From Plasmodium relictum (lineage: Eukaryota; Apicomplexa; Aconoidasida; Haemosporida; Plasmodiidae): a stretch of DNA of 64,000 nt. Shown here piece after piece: positions 20,701-28,806 of the stretch; the first letter of the stretch is position 1, and the number at the start of each line of letters is the position of its first letter. The stretch lies in the NCBI RefSeq assembly GCF_900005765.1, contig NC_041683.1, forward strand, positions 558,001-622,000, read 5' to 3'. Under the pieces are notes generated by a model, which ran no database searches, had not been told where the DNA came from, and saw only the letters and a list, made by a program, of their open reading frames with translations. A program made the translations under genes and the position numbers.

Positions 20701-22629
20701 GTTAAGAAAAAATTTCCAAAAGATAATACTGATAATATGCAATATGATGCCAACAAGGATAGCACTCATATAAATGATGACAGAAGTAATATTAATAAGG
20801 AGGGATCAAGTTATCCTGAAATATTTTTTCAAGATATTCAAAATTTTTTAAACTTTGTAAAAGAGAAAGAATGTTCAAGTGATAATACCTATGCTAACCA
20901 AGAGGAAAACGATGCAGCTTATATGAAAAAAAAAAACATGAGTAACACTATGTATGAAAATTATTTTAAATCAATTATAGTTCAGTATGAAAATGAAGAA
21001 AAACAAAAGCATTATTTTAATGCCACTGATAGTTATGGCATTAATAAAAATAATGATGCTACTACGAATAATGAAAATGGTACTAATAATGATAATATAA
21101 GTAGTAGTAGCAATAAATTAGAAAAAAGTGATAATGAAGATTCTCTAAATAGGTCTTCTCAATTAAAAAATAGTTATAATTATTCATTTTTGAATGATAA
21201 AGAAAAATCTATGGATTTTTTACGTTATATTAAAAAAATTGCGGATAATAAAAAAAAAGCGATAAATCATATAGAAGAAAATAATAATTGCACAACACTT
21301 GACAAAAATGAAGAATGCAACAACAAATATGATTTAAATGAAAATGACAATAATTTATTAACAGAAGGCTTTCAAAATAATTCAAATACTGTTAATGAAA
21401 AAAGGAATTCTGATATACATGAAGGGAATAAGGAAAAATTAGATAATTTAAAATATACGGAATTTATAACTTCAGAAAAAGAAAATAATGACTATACACT
21501 TAAAAAAAAAAATGAAAATATAGCAAATAAATTAATTTATAATAGCAATAATAATGATGAAAATGGTTTGAATGAACAAAATATAAATTTCACGTTGAAA
21601 AAGGATGCTACAAATGAAAAAAAATATATAAATTTTAAAGAAATCATTACAAGTAATTTAATAAACGCAAATAAAAACAATTATGAAACTAAAAATAATG
21701 AGTTAGATACAAACTTGGATTATAATAAAACATTAAAATATGGTAACAACTGTGTATTAAATATGACTGATGAAAGTATTTATTCCTATTATAAAAATAA
21801 CGATACTTTTAATCAAGAAAAAAAAAATGTGAAAGCACTAGATAGTAATAATAATAATAATAATGCTGATATAGTGCCAACAAATAAAATTAAAGAATCA
21901 TCGGAAAATAGTAGTTACAACTCATTAAGTCAGGATATAACAAAATCATTTAATATTACTAATGTAAAAAATGGAAATAATCAGTCCTCATCGGAACCTT
22001 TTTTTAATATGAATAATCATAATAATAATAATTTAGAAGAGAAAGTAAATGAATATTATGAGGGAACATTATATACAAAAAAAAAAGCTAAAACTACTAA
22101 TAATGATTTTAAAAAGAATAAAGAAAAAATTAATTTTGATAATTATAATTTACATGAGGGAAATAATGAAAATTGTTATACGAATAATCATTTAATTAAC
22201 AATCTATATAACAATCATAATAAAAATAGCAATAATAAGAATGATAATATTTCAGAAAATGAATTAAATAATACGCCATGCTTTAATAAGAAAAAGAGTT
22301 TAGATATTGATATCAATTTAATAAAGCAGTCATTACCTAAAGGTATTTATTATGATCATGCAAAAAAGTTATATAGAGTTCAATATATAATAAATAATTC
22401 TATTAAGACAAAAGGATTTAGTGTAAAAAAATTGGGTTTAGTACAAGCAAAAATTGAAGCAGAATCTTTTAGAAATTTTTGTTTAGAAAATGGATTACTT
22501 AATTCACGTAAAAGAAGAATCAATTCTCCATATAATAAGAAGGAAGAAAATTTTAAGATGATAAAAGATAATGAAGAAATATTATCAAATTTATTGTATT
22601 TATACAATTCTAATAATAAGCCAAGATGA
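14725..22629 (+). CDS. ApiAP2 transcription factor with two AP2 domains
   Basis: 2634 aa, single exon, ATG 14725. Two AP2/ERF-type DNA-binding domains are visible. The first, about residues 1586-1637, begins LPTGVYFDSARKLWRCQW and continues through KTKGFS to a helix with EEARKQC. The second, about 2537-2592, begins LPKGIYYDHAKKLYRVQY and continues through KTKGFSVKKLG to a helix with QAKIEAE, close to the C-terminus. They are separated by roughly 900 Asn/Lys-rich residues. ApiAP2 proteins are the main sequence-specific transcription factors of apicomplexans and act in the nucleus. From memory this corresponds to the two-domain AP2 gene PF3D7_0420300. Two non-repetitive islands, about residues 268-317 and 780-900, are candidates for further folded domains; the first ends in an AP2-like helix (FNLAKFIAEKYIQIL). 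A basic KRRRNGSKRAK cluster before domain 1 could be a nuclear localisation signal. Target genes cannot be inferred. Confidence 0.92.
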   Translation: MSNCSLKCSILPCVHTLKNKNDLDFYDLKENIIQSCKNEININTEMTNFKNISDNHNMDKQLSNKLKNTKVENCIKSDMNLKLKDFNLEELISSFQRDKKNILLNTYNYYFHNNFFYLNEKEKNEVNDDINIYYYKRLSLNIMNFDYEKDYKQDKLNGVKPILFKSEKCDFNQKIFRTASYDDIFLQKIKISNIDKSTKKCIKKYKIPFEPNFYSNRFFFSDKYINDDSFLLSNNCTKYCNSLSINNNNSILNTNNKTLKNSLSHIIYILRFEGPPPHFLIIKFNKKIKKAFIIKKVPVNKNISFNLAKFIAEKYIQILRKNLKKREKKMEKIRSNGNNHDNQLIVNNSNNNNEIYYNNKQFEIRGDNDNNSNLINNNSNIDNSREILIKNDEILDEFCEDYFSNYLLNINSLTYENYNSENTCSEKIYTNEYLNIDLEKIVFNTNTEKYIKFLNNIKIYFLKKVDDIKNCNIDNVDNSENKLIILVNIKYGSSVKSKIFIFTNLVDMESEYEYIDILDKKHNDDTFCSKLYKSKNDKKNESDNNHKNTSSGSINSDTDMNTKINNVNTIKNNNNKNINNTDNNYNNNTTCNKNFFLNNNESNSTIENNDNSPLDIYKHEHSDYIFSADNMNEKILNKEISDDDTVPRYNSDRSVDENKNNITLIDKEVKNLDYLLENEENKYNEINICNDKNNVSMQKKKKMSQKYKRKIINFIRNNVYINSYIYNCFESTDMKNNLFKDDVIIIDATKDQLINNLPYYVYELNKFVFIKFIKFENYIKRNHKLAERYIKHLLQSNVKCINNYMIGMRWIPDIFAYEYYVCRITEVNSEVKENKKSLKGNYSLALQKNSNKGSIKYLVDYENKIIDNVLCVLHEYYQTSLFTEKCIFNLFKLVLMRVSMYADVMNKKIITLDLDKAMHRMKKFSEPININDLCTLSEYENLTTNKNIDMDSEVVLKEQSNNLLRSSNWSNLNNDMNSLECRDNDIKNKNNNISVTYTYNDNNANERSVSNKDIQIKHVSDSDIRKSSNSSHNKYNQLFIKKDKYEKESSLQNKFKNKKKVSYNLDNTSLSLKKKKSKAEGYDLLKGEPLCLKYYSSSSNNVLVNIENHKKGYYSNTSDLSTNSHNAKHKYHLRSNNPHSTDNYSSEEYMTRSNLRNREKGKNKMVYKIMNKNGLIEPYWWFFYNLYTNACVQSDKTNPLASKISKTKNSLKKGEENINLLNNSDKSGKGNDNDDYRKILKKYKSNLLNHFNTRNNKIKIKYISMVHDIIYKKFILLKNTIFPRNIHEAEIIYTLFPHESQTFMFVCTDDNLKYQNQNFLKYISFSDYIMTYNKIDENKRDIINNIHEKNDILHIEEYNGLENNKVIDKDFYLDHFIIGDSKDASNVLVDNNFKYSHTPNYDKIKRNNREAYSYSKEINDIKNLSENKCNIKILLNNVEESNDNGTKNNSNDEKDRNNYIYNGNGIKENSHKVFDFEKNKREIKQNAYYDYFLNDKNLLNTTENFHAVGEKRSVSSTNFGRSKYYENIGEDEEKKNTSDNDISLIKRRRNGSKRAKSNNLSNAKNYSMCNKNDVNNEELLIPMGPLPTGVYFDSARKLWRCQWKENGKFKTKGFSLIHYNTLEEARKQCIIYRCDVGNIPVKNEWLNPVYVSSSYFFNKKCASSNNNNTNYSNKELKTSSLNLNKLKEKTTNTTKNFIDGSSKNSSDHCYNSRHSTKNNVSTSFLNNEKGDDIDISILKEFVSKNKENSQTLCFNSEKEKTEMDSINSQNSKVKTVKEENRELLDKGNIEMQIKKSNGDLKIENDCMLNDDYTKDKYNLNNKENLENFIDSSNKKYLNTYNNIESSFSLGKKGTNDELKMNISVNNEIYSPLKKLKGNTVKDVKLNEIKNESDDCNIPMKTKLKFDENLNNQNNFTSYSDNDNNFNYYNKKKNGQIACIEYDIIFNKEMNKEKGKNFQESSSNSIIKKQYSSDIEDNRLNNLRQNTDMKYTYVKKKFPKDNTDNMQYDANKDSTHINDDRSNINKEGSSYPEIFFQDIQNFLNFVKEKECSSDNTYANQEENDAAYMKKKNMSNTMYENYFKSIIVQYENEEKQKHYFNATDSYGINKNNDATTNNENGTNNDNISSSSNKLEKSDNEDSLNRSSQLKNSYNYSFLNDKEKSMDFLRYIKKIADNKKKAINHIEENNNCTTLDKNEECNNKYDLNENDNNLLTEGFQNNSNTVNEKRNSDIHEGNKEKLDNLKYTEFITSEKENNDYTLKKKNENIANKLIYNSNNNDENGLNEQNINFTLKKDATNEKKYINFKEIITSNLINANKNNYETKNNELDTNLDYNKTLKYGNNCVLNMTDESIYSYYKNNDTFNQEKKNVKALDSNNNNNNADIVPTNKIKESSENSSYNSLSQDITKSFNITNVKNGNNQSSSEPFFNMNNHNNNNLEEKVNEYYEGTLYTKKKAKTTNNDFKKNKEKINFDNYNLHEGNNENCYTNNHLINNLYNNHNKNSNNKNDNISENELNNTPCFNKKKSLDIDINLIKQSLPKGIYYDHAKKLYRVQYIINNSIKTKGFSVKKLGLVQAKIEAESFRNFCLENGLLNSRKRRINSPYNKKEENFKMIKDNEEILSNLLYLYNSNNKPR

Positions 22630-24210
22630 TAATATGAATTGATAATAAAGAAAATGCAAAAAAAAAAAGTGTAAGAATTATAAAAAATTTATATAAAAAA
22701 AATGGTATATGAATAAGAAATAAATTTATAAAGATTCTATTTATTGAAATTATGATTGTTTAACATATATAATACAAAGAAGAAAAAATTTTAATTTATA
22801 ACAAAAAAAAAAAAAAAAAAAAAAAACACATTTTATAAAATATCATTGAATTGTATATAAGTTATTGTTTTCATTAAATAATATATATAAACAATTTATA
22901 AAATCTGTATTAAAAAAAAAAAAATTTTGTATATTATTTTAAAAAAAAATCATAAATCATTTACTTATATTTTTATCTATTTTTTTGTGTTATGTTATTA
23001 TGAATTCATATTAAAAAAAAAAAAGAAGTAATTTTATGTTTTTATTAAATTATTTAAAAGTTCATATATATATAAATATGTCATAATTTTTAATTTCTTA
23101 TTATTCACATTAATTTTTTAGAATTTATAATGCTCAGTATGGCAATTTTTTAAGAACATACATATTTTTCTTTTTAATTATCTCTTTAAAATATTTTTCT
23201 TTTTTAAATGTTTTTTTCTATTTTTGAAATAGTTGTCTTTTTTTAAAATACTTCTTTATTTCACTTAGCGCTTTATGTTTATGTTATTTGGTTAAATGTT
23301 AAAATTTATATTGAAACTTTTTTATATTTTTGTTAATGCTTTTAATCTTTTTTCATATTTCTTTTTTAATAATATATTTTTGAAAAATTATATATATATA
23401 ACATTTTTTAATCAAACTTTAATTTCATTTTATTTTTATGAATGAACTATGCTTAATTAACTTACTATATAAACAAAATAAAATTAAAAAAAAAAGTACA
23501 TAGAAATATGAAATTAAATATTTTAATTAAAATAAATTTGTGAAATAAAAAAATACTACCTTAATAAGGATTTAATTAAAAGAGTATAGTTAAACGTAAA
23601 TGTAGAGATAAGATAATGCAACATAAAATATATTTAAAAGCAATTTAAATAAAGAAAAGATAAAAATTACAAATTTTATAATTTTCTAAGAAAAGGTGTA
23701 TTGTATTTTATGTATGCGTAGAGAATGAAAAAATTATTAATACACTTTTTTTTTTTGTTATATTTACTTCAAAAAATATTCAATGAAAAAAAATAGAATA
23801 TCTTATTTAAATCTCTAACTACATCATGATATATTTTTATTTTATTTTATTTTTTATTGAAGTTCTGAAATATTAAAATGTTTAAATATAACAAATCTTA
23901 TTTATAATACATATTATTTTTAATTAAATTCAACAAATGTTATAATATTAAAAAAAATGTGTTTATAAATTTTTTTTTTCTTTTGATTAATATTTCAAGA
24001 ATTTTTTTTCAGAGCTATAAAAAAATAAAAAATAAAAATGTATTTTTTTTATATATAATAAATTTAGTTATCTATTTTATGCATTTTTCTGTTTAATTTG
24101 CTGTTTTAAAAAAATAGAAATAATTAACAATATATTTAGTATTATATAAAAATACAACTTCAATAATATATATAATAAAAAAAAAAAAAGAAGAAAGAAA
24201 GCAATGAAAA
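22630..24210. other. Intergenic region, ApiAP2 to RRF
   Basis: About 1.6 kb between tandem genes, made up of A/T homopolymers. No gene, tandem array or GC-containing element stands out. Confidence 0.6.
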
Positions 24211-24999
24211 ATGCAAATATCTAGAATGAATAGACTTTTTTATCAATCCTCATGTTTTACAAAATGGAAATATAAATCTTGTAATATATATATATATAAT
24301 TTTTTTATTCAACAAATGAATTTTGGGAGTAAAAAACAAAAAGAAAAAGTAGGTAAAGAAACAAAAAAAATTAGAAAAATTTTGAAAATATCAAATATTA
24401 AAATTGATGAGATAGAAAATGTAAACCTTAGTGAGAATAAAAAAATTGTAAATGAAAAAAATAAAGTAGATTATAAAGTTTATGATTTAAAAATACAAGA
24501 CATTATTAGAAATTTTGAGAATAAAATAAGAAAAATTTTTAGTAATTGTTTAAACATTGAAACTTTTAACAATATACCTATTACAAAAGATAAAAAAAAT
24601 TTCAAATTATCTGATTTAGCTCAAGTAGTTATTAAATCATCAAATTTAATTTATTTCTATCCCTATATGATTAGTGACATACAAAAAATAATTCATAATT
24701 TAAAGTTAAAAGATAATTCTTGGAATCCTACTACATCCGATGATAGTCAGTACATTTTATTACAAATACCTCCTTTAACCAATGAAGTAAAATTAAAAAA
24801 AAAAAAAGAAGCAAAAGATTTATTAGAAAAAATAAAAACTGATATAAGAAATATACGATACAAAATTCGTGATGATATAATAAAAAATATGGAAGGAGAA
24901 GAATGGAAAGTTGTAGAGAAAAATAAGTTAGATAATTATATAAAAACAAAAATTAAAAATATTGAAAGTATTTATGAAAACTCTATAAAAAATTATTAA
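24211..24999 (+). CDS. RRF: Organellar ribosome recycling factor
   Basis: Ribosome recycling factor works with EF-G to split post-termination ribosomes of bacterial type, so here in mitochondrion or apicoplast. 262 aa against 185 in E. coli; the extra N-terminal ~80 residues are basic, with an aromatic start (MQISRMNRLFYQSSCF), consistent with an organelle leader. Core seen: an N-terminal helix with KIQDIIRNFENKIRKIF; the NNIPITKD and FKLSDLAQVVIKSSN strands; the hinge IPPLTNE near residue 186; then a helix with DIRNIRYKIRDDI, in which the two arginines of the bacterial RNxR element are kept. The C-terminal helix ends IYENSIKNY. An upstream ATG at 24204 opens an out-of-frame 6-codon ORF overlapping the start, so initiation at 24211 or at Met6 (24226) is possible. 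Which organelle is not settled by the sequence. Confidence 0.82.
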   Translation: MQISRMNRLFYQSSCFTKWKYKSCNIYIYNFFIQQMNFGSKKQKEKVGKETKKIRKILKISNIKIDEIENVNLSENKKIVNEKNKVDYKVYDLKIQDIIRNFENKIRKIFSNCLNIETFNNIPITKDKKNFKLSDLAQVVIKSSNLIYFYPYMISDIQKIIHNLKLKDNSWNPTTSDDSQYILLQIPPLTNEVKLKKKKEAKDLLEKIKTDIRNIRYKIRDDIIKNMEGEEWKVVEKNKLDNYIKTKIKNIESIYENSIKNY

Positions 25000-25337
25000 A
25001 AATAGAAATAAATATTATTAAAATATAATTAAAATTAAATTCTTAGAAATTTAAAAAAAAAAAAAAAGAAAAAAGAAAAATTTATTAGCTATTATAATAT
25101 AAAATCGTGTGTATTCACATATATATATATTTTATATTTCTCAATAATTCCTATTTGTAAATATTAATTTTTATTATTCATATATTTTAAGTTACATTTT
25201 CTTTATTATATTACTTGCAAAAATCATACATGTGTAAATTTGTTGATAACAAAAAAAATTTCTCTTTTCTTGATTATTTAATTAATTAAAATTTTTTTAA
25301 AATAAATTTAAAAAAAAAAAACTTGAATTTTTTGCTT
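25000..25337. other. Convergent 3' intergenic region, RRF / STYX-like gene
   Basis: 338 bp of A/T-rich DNA between two convergent stop codons. No feature beyond homopolymers was seen. Confidence 0.6.
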
Positions 25338-26561
25338 TTAATAAGGAATAATTCTTAGTTTTTTTTTGTTGTCTATGACATCTAGATAGTTGGTATATTC
25401 TCTAAATTGTTAAAAAAAAAAAAAATTAAATAATAAAAATTTAAATATATGAAATATTAAAATTATCTGTAAATAAAAAGGAAAAAATAATATATATTTT
25501 TTTTAAATACCCAGGATAATATGTTAATTTATGTCTTTTTGTGAAATAATAAATTTTATCTGTTTCTTCTAAAAAAGGATATATATAATTAATAAGAAAA
25601 GATAAAATAAATATGGAAATTAAATAAAAGAATATAAAATAAAAATTATTCTACATAATTTTATGTACAGTTAAAATTCTCTTTAAAAATTACCATCAGA
25701 AATGACAAAATCAATAATTATTTTTTTTATATATGAAATGACATCTTGAATATCATAATTTAAAGTAGTTACGATATAAAATATTAATAAATAAAGAATA
25801 TAATTTATGCAAAAATAACTAAAAATTTTATAGTCATAGAAAAAAAATTAGAAGAATTAATTTACTAAATTAGAAAAATAAAATATACTATTAAGAATTA
25901 ATTATAATAATGAACTATATTATTATTTTTTATTTTATTTTATTTTATTTTATTTTTTTTTTTTTTTTGAAATGAAATTTAATTTTATAAATACCTATGG
26001 ATAAAAATTTTGTTTTTATTATTTTCAAATAGTATTTCATCAAGTAAATATTTAAAATGTGAACAACTTGTGAAATCAAATTCACTATTTAAATCAATTA
26101 TATAATATTCAAATTTCTTTTTAAGTAAATAAAAGAAATAGAAATATATATATATATATATACAGTAATATTAAATTTTATTCTATTTAAAAATAAAAAG
26201 TAATAAAAATATATATATGTGAATATTTTATTTTACATGAGGAAAATTGATTCTTGTTGTGTAATCTTCTTTAGAAAATCTTATAATTATAATATCTATA
26301 ATAAAAAAAATTATTATATACTTTTTTTTTTTATTTTAAATTTATTTTTTATTATTTTATTTTAAATTTATTAATACGTGTAATATTGGTATTATTTAGC
26401 AATAAAATATTTTTTGAATCTTCATAGTTTCCTATGAATACTCTTCTTAAAATTTCTTTAAATTTTTTTTTATTTCCATCTTCTCCATTAAATGTTCCTT
26501 TATCAGGATTTATTAATTCAACTTGTAATTCTTTTGAATTATCTAATTGAATTTCATACAT
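25338..26561 (-). CDS. STYX-like catalytically dead dual-specificity phosphatase, six exons
   Basis: Built by joining six exons: 26561-26378, 26295-26237, 26116-25995, 25818-25694, 25568-25511 and 25401-25338. Every intron is GT..AG, all phases agree (612 nt, 203 aa) and the frame stays open to TAA. The first exon carries RRVFIGNYEDSKNILLLNN, the opening strand and helix of dual-specificity phosphatases. The junction restores NITHIIIIR, very like the ITHIICIR of human STYX, followed by YYIIDLNSEFDF. At the P-loop, where HCxxGxxR is expected, the sequence is FIHSYFCINY: the nucleophile Cys is Ser and the Arg is Tyr, so no catalysis is expected. Helices after the loop (YDIQDVISYIKKI) still align with the DUSP fold. 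STYX proteins are phospho-site-binding pseudophosphatases. The fold assignment is fairly secure; exons 5 and 6 are supported by phase only. It shares a 699-bp promoter region with the next gene. Confidence 0.72.
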
Positions 26562-27260
26562 TTTAGTTTTATTTTATTTCTTATCGTTTTTCTTTTTCTT
26601 TTTTTACTTATTTTATTTTTTATTGTCTGTTTTTTGTTTTTCTAATTTTTATTTTATTTTAATATTCATACATATTTTTTTTTATAAAAAAAACTTTTTT
26701 AAATTTTTGCGTATAATAATATAAAAATATTTTTAAAATAAATTTAATATATATAAAATATTTTTAGAATAATAGACACATTACAAAAAAAAAAAAAAAA
26801 AATTACTAATAAAAGATAATTTTGTGAAAATAATATGCATATTTTTATATATTCATAATTATCTTATTTTTTTATTTTTTTTTTTTTTAAACTATTTTTT
26901 TTATATGAAATTTTAAAAAAATATATATATTGTAAAAAGTAAATTTTTATTAAATATATAAAAAAATAAATAAATAAAATTTTAAAATTGTATAATATAA
27001 ATAATTCTTTAAAGTTATAAAAAAATAATTTTATTATCATTTTATTGATATAAAAAATGTATTTTTTTTAACATAAAATTTTTAAGTTCAAACTTTTTAA
27101 AAAAATTAAATAAAAATAAATTTAATATTATTCATAAAATTAGTATTGGGAAAAGTATAAATTATTTAGTATTCTGATTTATAATAAATATATAAATAAA
27201 TATATATATGTTAATATATTTATAAATATATGGGCATATTAAATGATTTAGTTGGTCAAA
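26562..27260. promoter_or_regulatory. Short divergent promoter region
   Basis: 699 bp between the start codons of the STYX-like gene (-) and the unidentified acidic protein (+). Nearly pure A/T with several homopolymers; no specific motif was seen. Shared control of the two genes is possible (inference). Confidence 0.5.
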
Positions 27261-28577
27261 ATGAATGTATATTATGAATCAAACACTAAAAAAAAGGAGA
27301 TTTTAAATAGATGCTCATATATAGAAAAGGAAGAAGAAGAAAAAGAAAAAGAAGATAATTATGTTTTTATTGATGAGAAATATAAAGAATATTTTGATAA
27401 TATGAGTGATTTATTCGAAGATAAAGTAGAATATATTTTAAGAAAACACTTTAAAAAAAATGATCCAGCAAATAAAAATAAGTTACTCTGTTTAAATGTT
27501 TGTGTACTTTGGCAGAAAAAATTTTTATTACTTTTAAGTAAAACATTAAATGAATATGAAGAATTTAAAAAATTAAATAGTTTAGAAAATGAAAAAGAAA
27601 AAAAAACAATAGAAGAAGAAAATGATAAAAGAGATAATGTATTAGAAAAAGAAGAAAAAAATGATGAAAATAAAAAAAATTGTATTGAAAGAGATTTAAA
27701 AAGTTTTATTAAAAATGTAAAAATAGTTGATAATACAAATATAGAAGTAATTTATGATAGTAATGATTTAAATGATGATAATAGACCATCTGCTGAGTTA
27801 TCAACGGAGGAAATTTATTATTTATTAGTTGAATCAAAAAAAAGTGAAAATGAATATAAAAAGAAAATTTTTACTTTTTTAAAATATTTGCCATTATTTA
27901 TAAGATCAATTGAAAATAAAAGCTTACTGGAAAAAAAAATTTTAGAAGAAAAATTACTACTGAACAATTTGTATAACAAAAATAATCAAAATGAAATATT
28001 AAATGCAAACGATTTAAATGAAAATGATAATGGGAATATATCTACTTTAGAAATAAAAAATAAATTAGATGCTATTGTAAATTTTAATTGTAATTTATCA
28101 GAAAATTTAGAAACTCTCTTTAAAAATGGCATAGGAGATATACAAACAAAAACTATAAATAAATTTTCTAAGGATAACATTCAAATAATAAATCAAGAAG
28201 GAAATAGAAACATTAATAATTTTAACATGAATAAAATTGATGATGATGATTATCATCATAATTATAATAATTTAGATATATCAAAAAATTGTATAAACAA
28301 AAAAAATAGTAAATCTCTGATAATGCCATTATCTAAAGTTAATGATTTATCTTTAATAAATAACATCAGCACTAAATCAAATAATTGTACAAAAGAAGAA
28401 ATCAATGAAAATGAAGCATCTTTTTATATTTATAAAAACGATATGGATAAAATGAATTTATATGGAATAGATTTATTGATTAATTTAAATAATAATTTAA
28501 TTTATAAAATTAATCATATATATAGTCTTATTCAATTCTACACTATGTTGGCAAAAGATGTATTTAACGAAACATAA
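27261..28577 (+). CDS. Conserved-looking protein of unknown function
   Basis: 438 aa from ATG 27261; the open frame runs back to a TTG at 27252, which is not a credible eukaryotic start. I do not recognise the family. The most protein-like parts are residues about 30-100 (FDNMSDLFEDKVEYILRKHF, then LCLNVCVLWQKKFLLLLSKT), a second helical block near 190-245 (LSTEEIYYLLVESKKSENEY, KYLPLFIRSIENKSLLEKKI) and the C-terminal helix with IYKINHIYSLIQFYTMLAKD. Glu/Lys- and Asn-rich linkers separate them. There is no signal peptide or membrane segment; it is probably an all-helical cytosolic or nuclear protein, possibly coiled-coil. It is convergent with the coiled-coil gene, 229 bp away. Confidence 0.7.
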   Translation: MNVYYESNTKKKEILNRCSYIEKEEEEKEKEDNYVFIDEKYKEYFDNMSDLFEDKVEYILRKHFKKNDPANKNKLLCLNVCVLWQKKFLLLLSKTLNEYEEFKKLNSLENEKEKKTIEEENDKRDNVLEKEEKNDENKKNCIERDLKSFIKNVKIVDNTNIEVIYDSNDLNDDNRPSAELSTEEIYYLLVESKKSENEYKKKIFTFLKYLPLFIRSIENKSLLEKKILEEKLLLNNLYNKNNQNEILNANDLNENDNGNISTLEIKNKLDAIVNFNCNLSENLETLFKNGIGDIQTKTINKFSKDNIQIINQEGNRNINNFNMNKIDDDDYHHNYNNLDISKNCINKKNSKSLIMPLSKVNDLSLINNISTKSNNCTKEEINENEASFYIYKNDMDKMNLYGIDLLINLNNNLIYKINHIYSLIQFYTMLAKDVFNET

Positions 28578-28806
28578 ACATATATGTATATGTAATTTTC
28601 TTTTTTTTTTATTCATAATATTTTCTATGTAATTTTTTGTCATTTGAAATCATTTTTATAATTTCCTTTTTTTTTTCATCTAGATTTTTAGTTATATGAG
28701 TGTAATATTTTGACATATATTTCTCTATTTTTCTAAAAAAAATAGTATTAAAAAAAAAAAAAAATTGTTTAGTAAAAGAATAAACATAGAAATTTTTTTT
28801 TTTTTT

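Noticed and set aside
26352-26561. Stand-alone 69-aa protein
   Set aside because: It is exon 1 of the STYX-like gene; the last residues of the open frame are intron sequence after a GTATTA donor.
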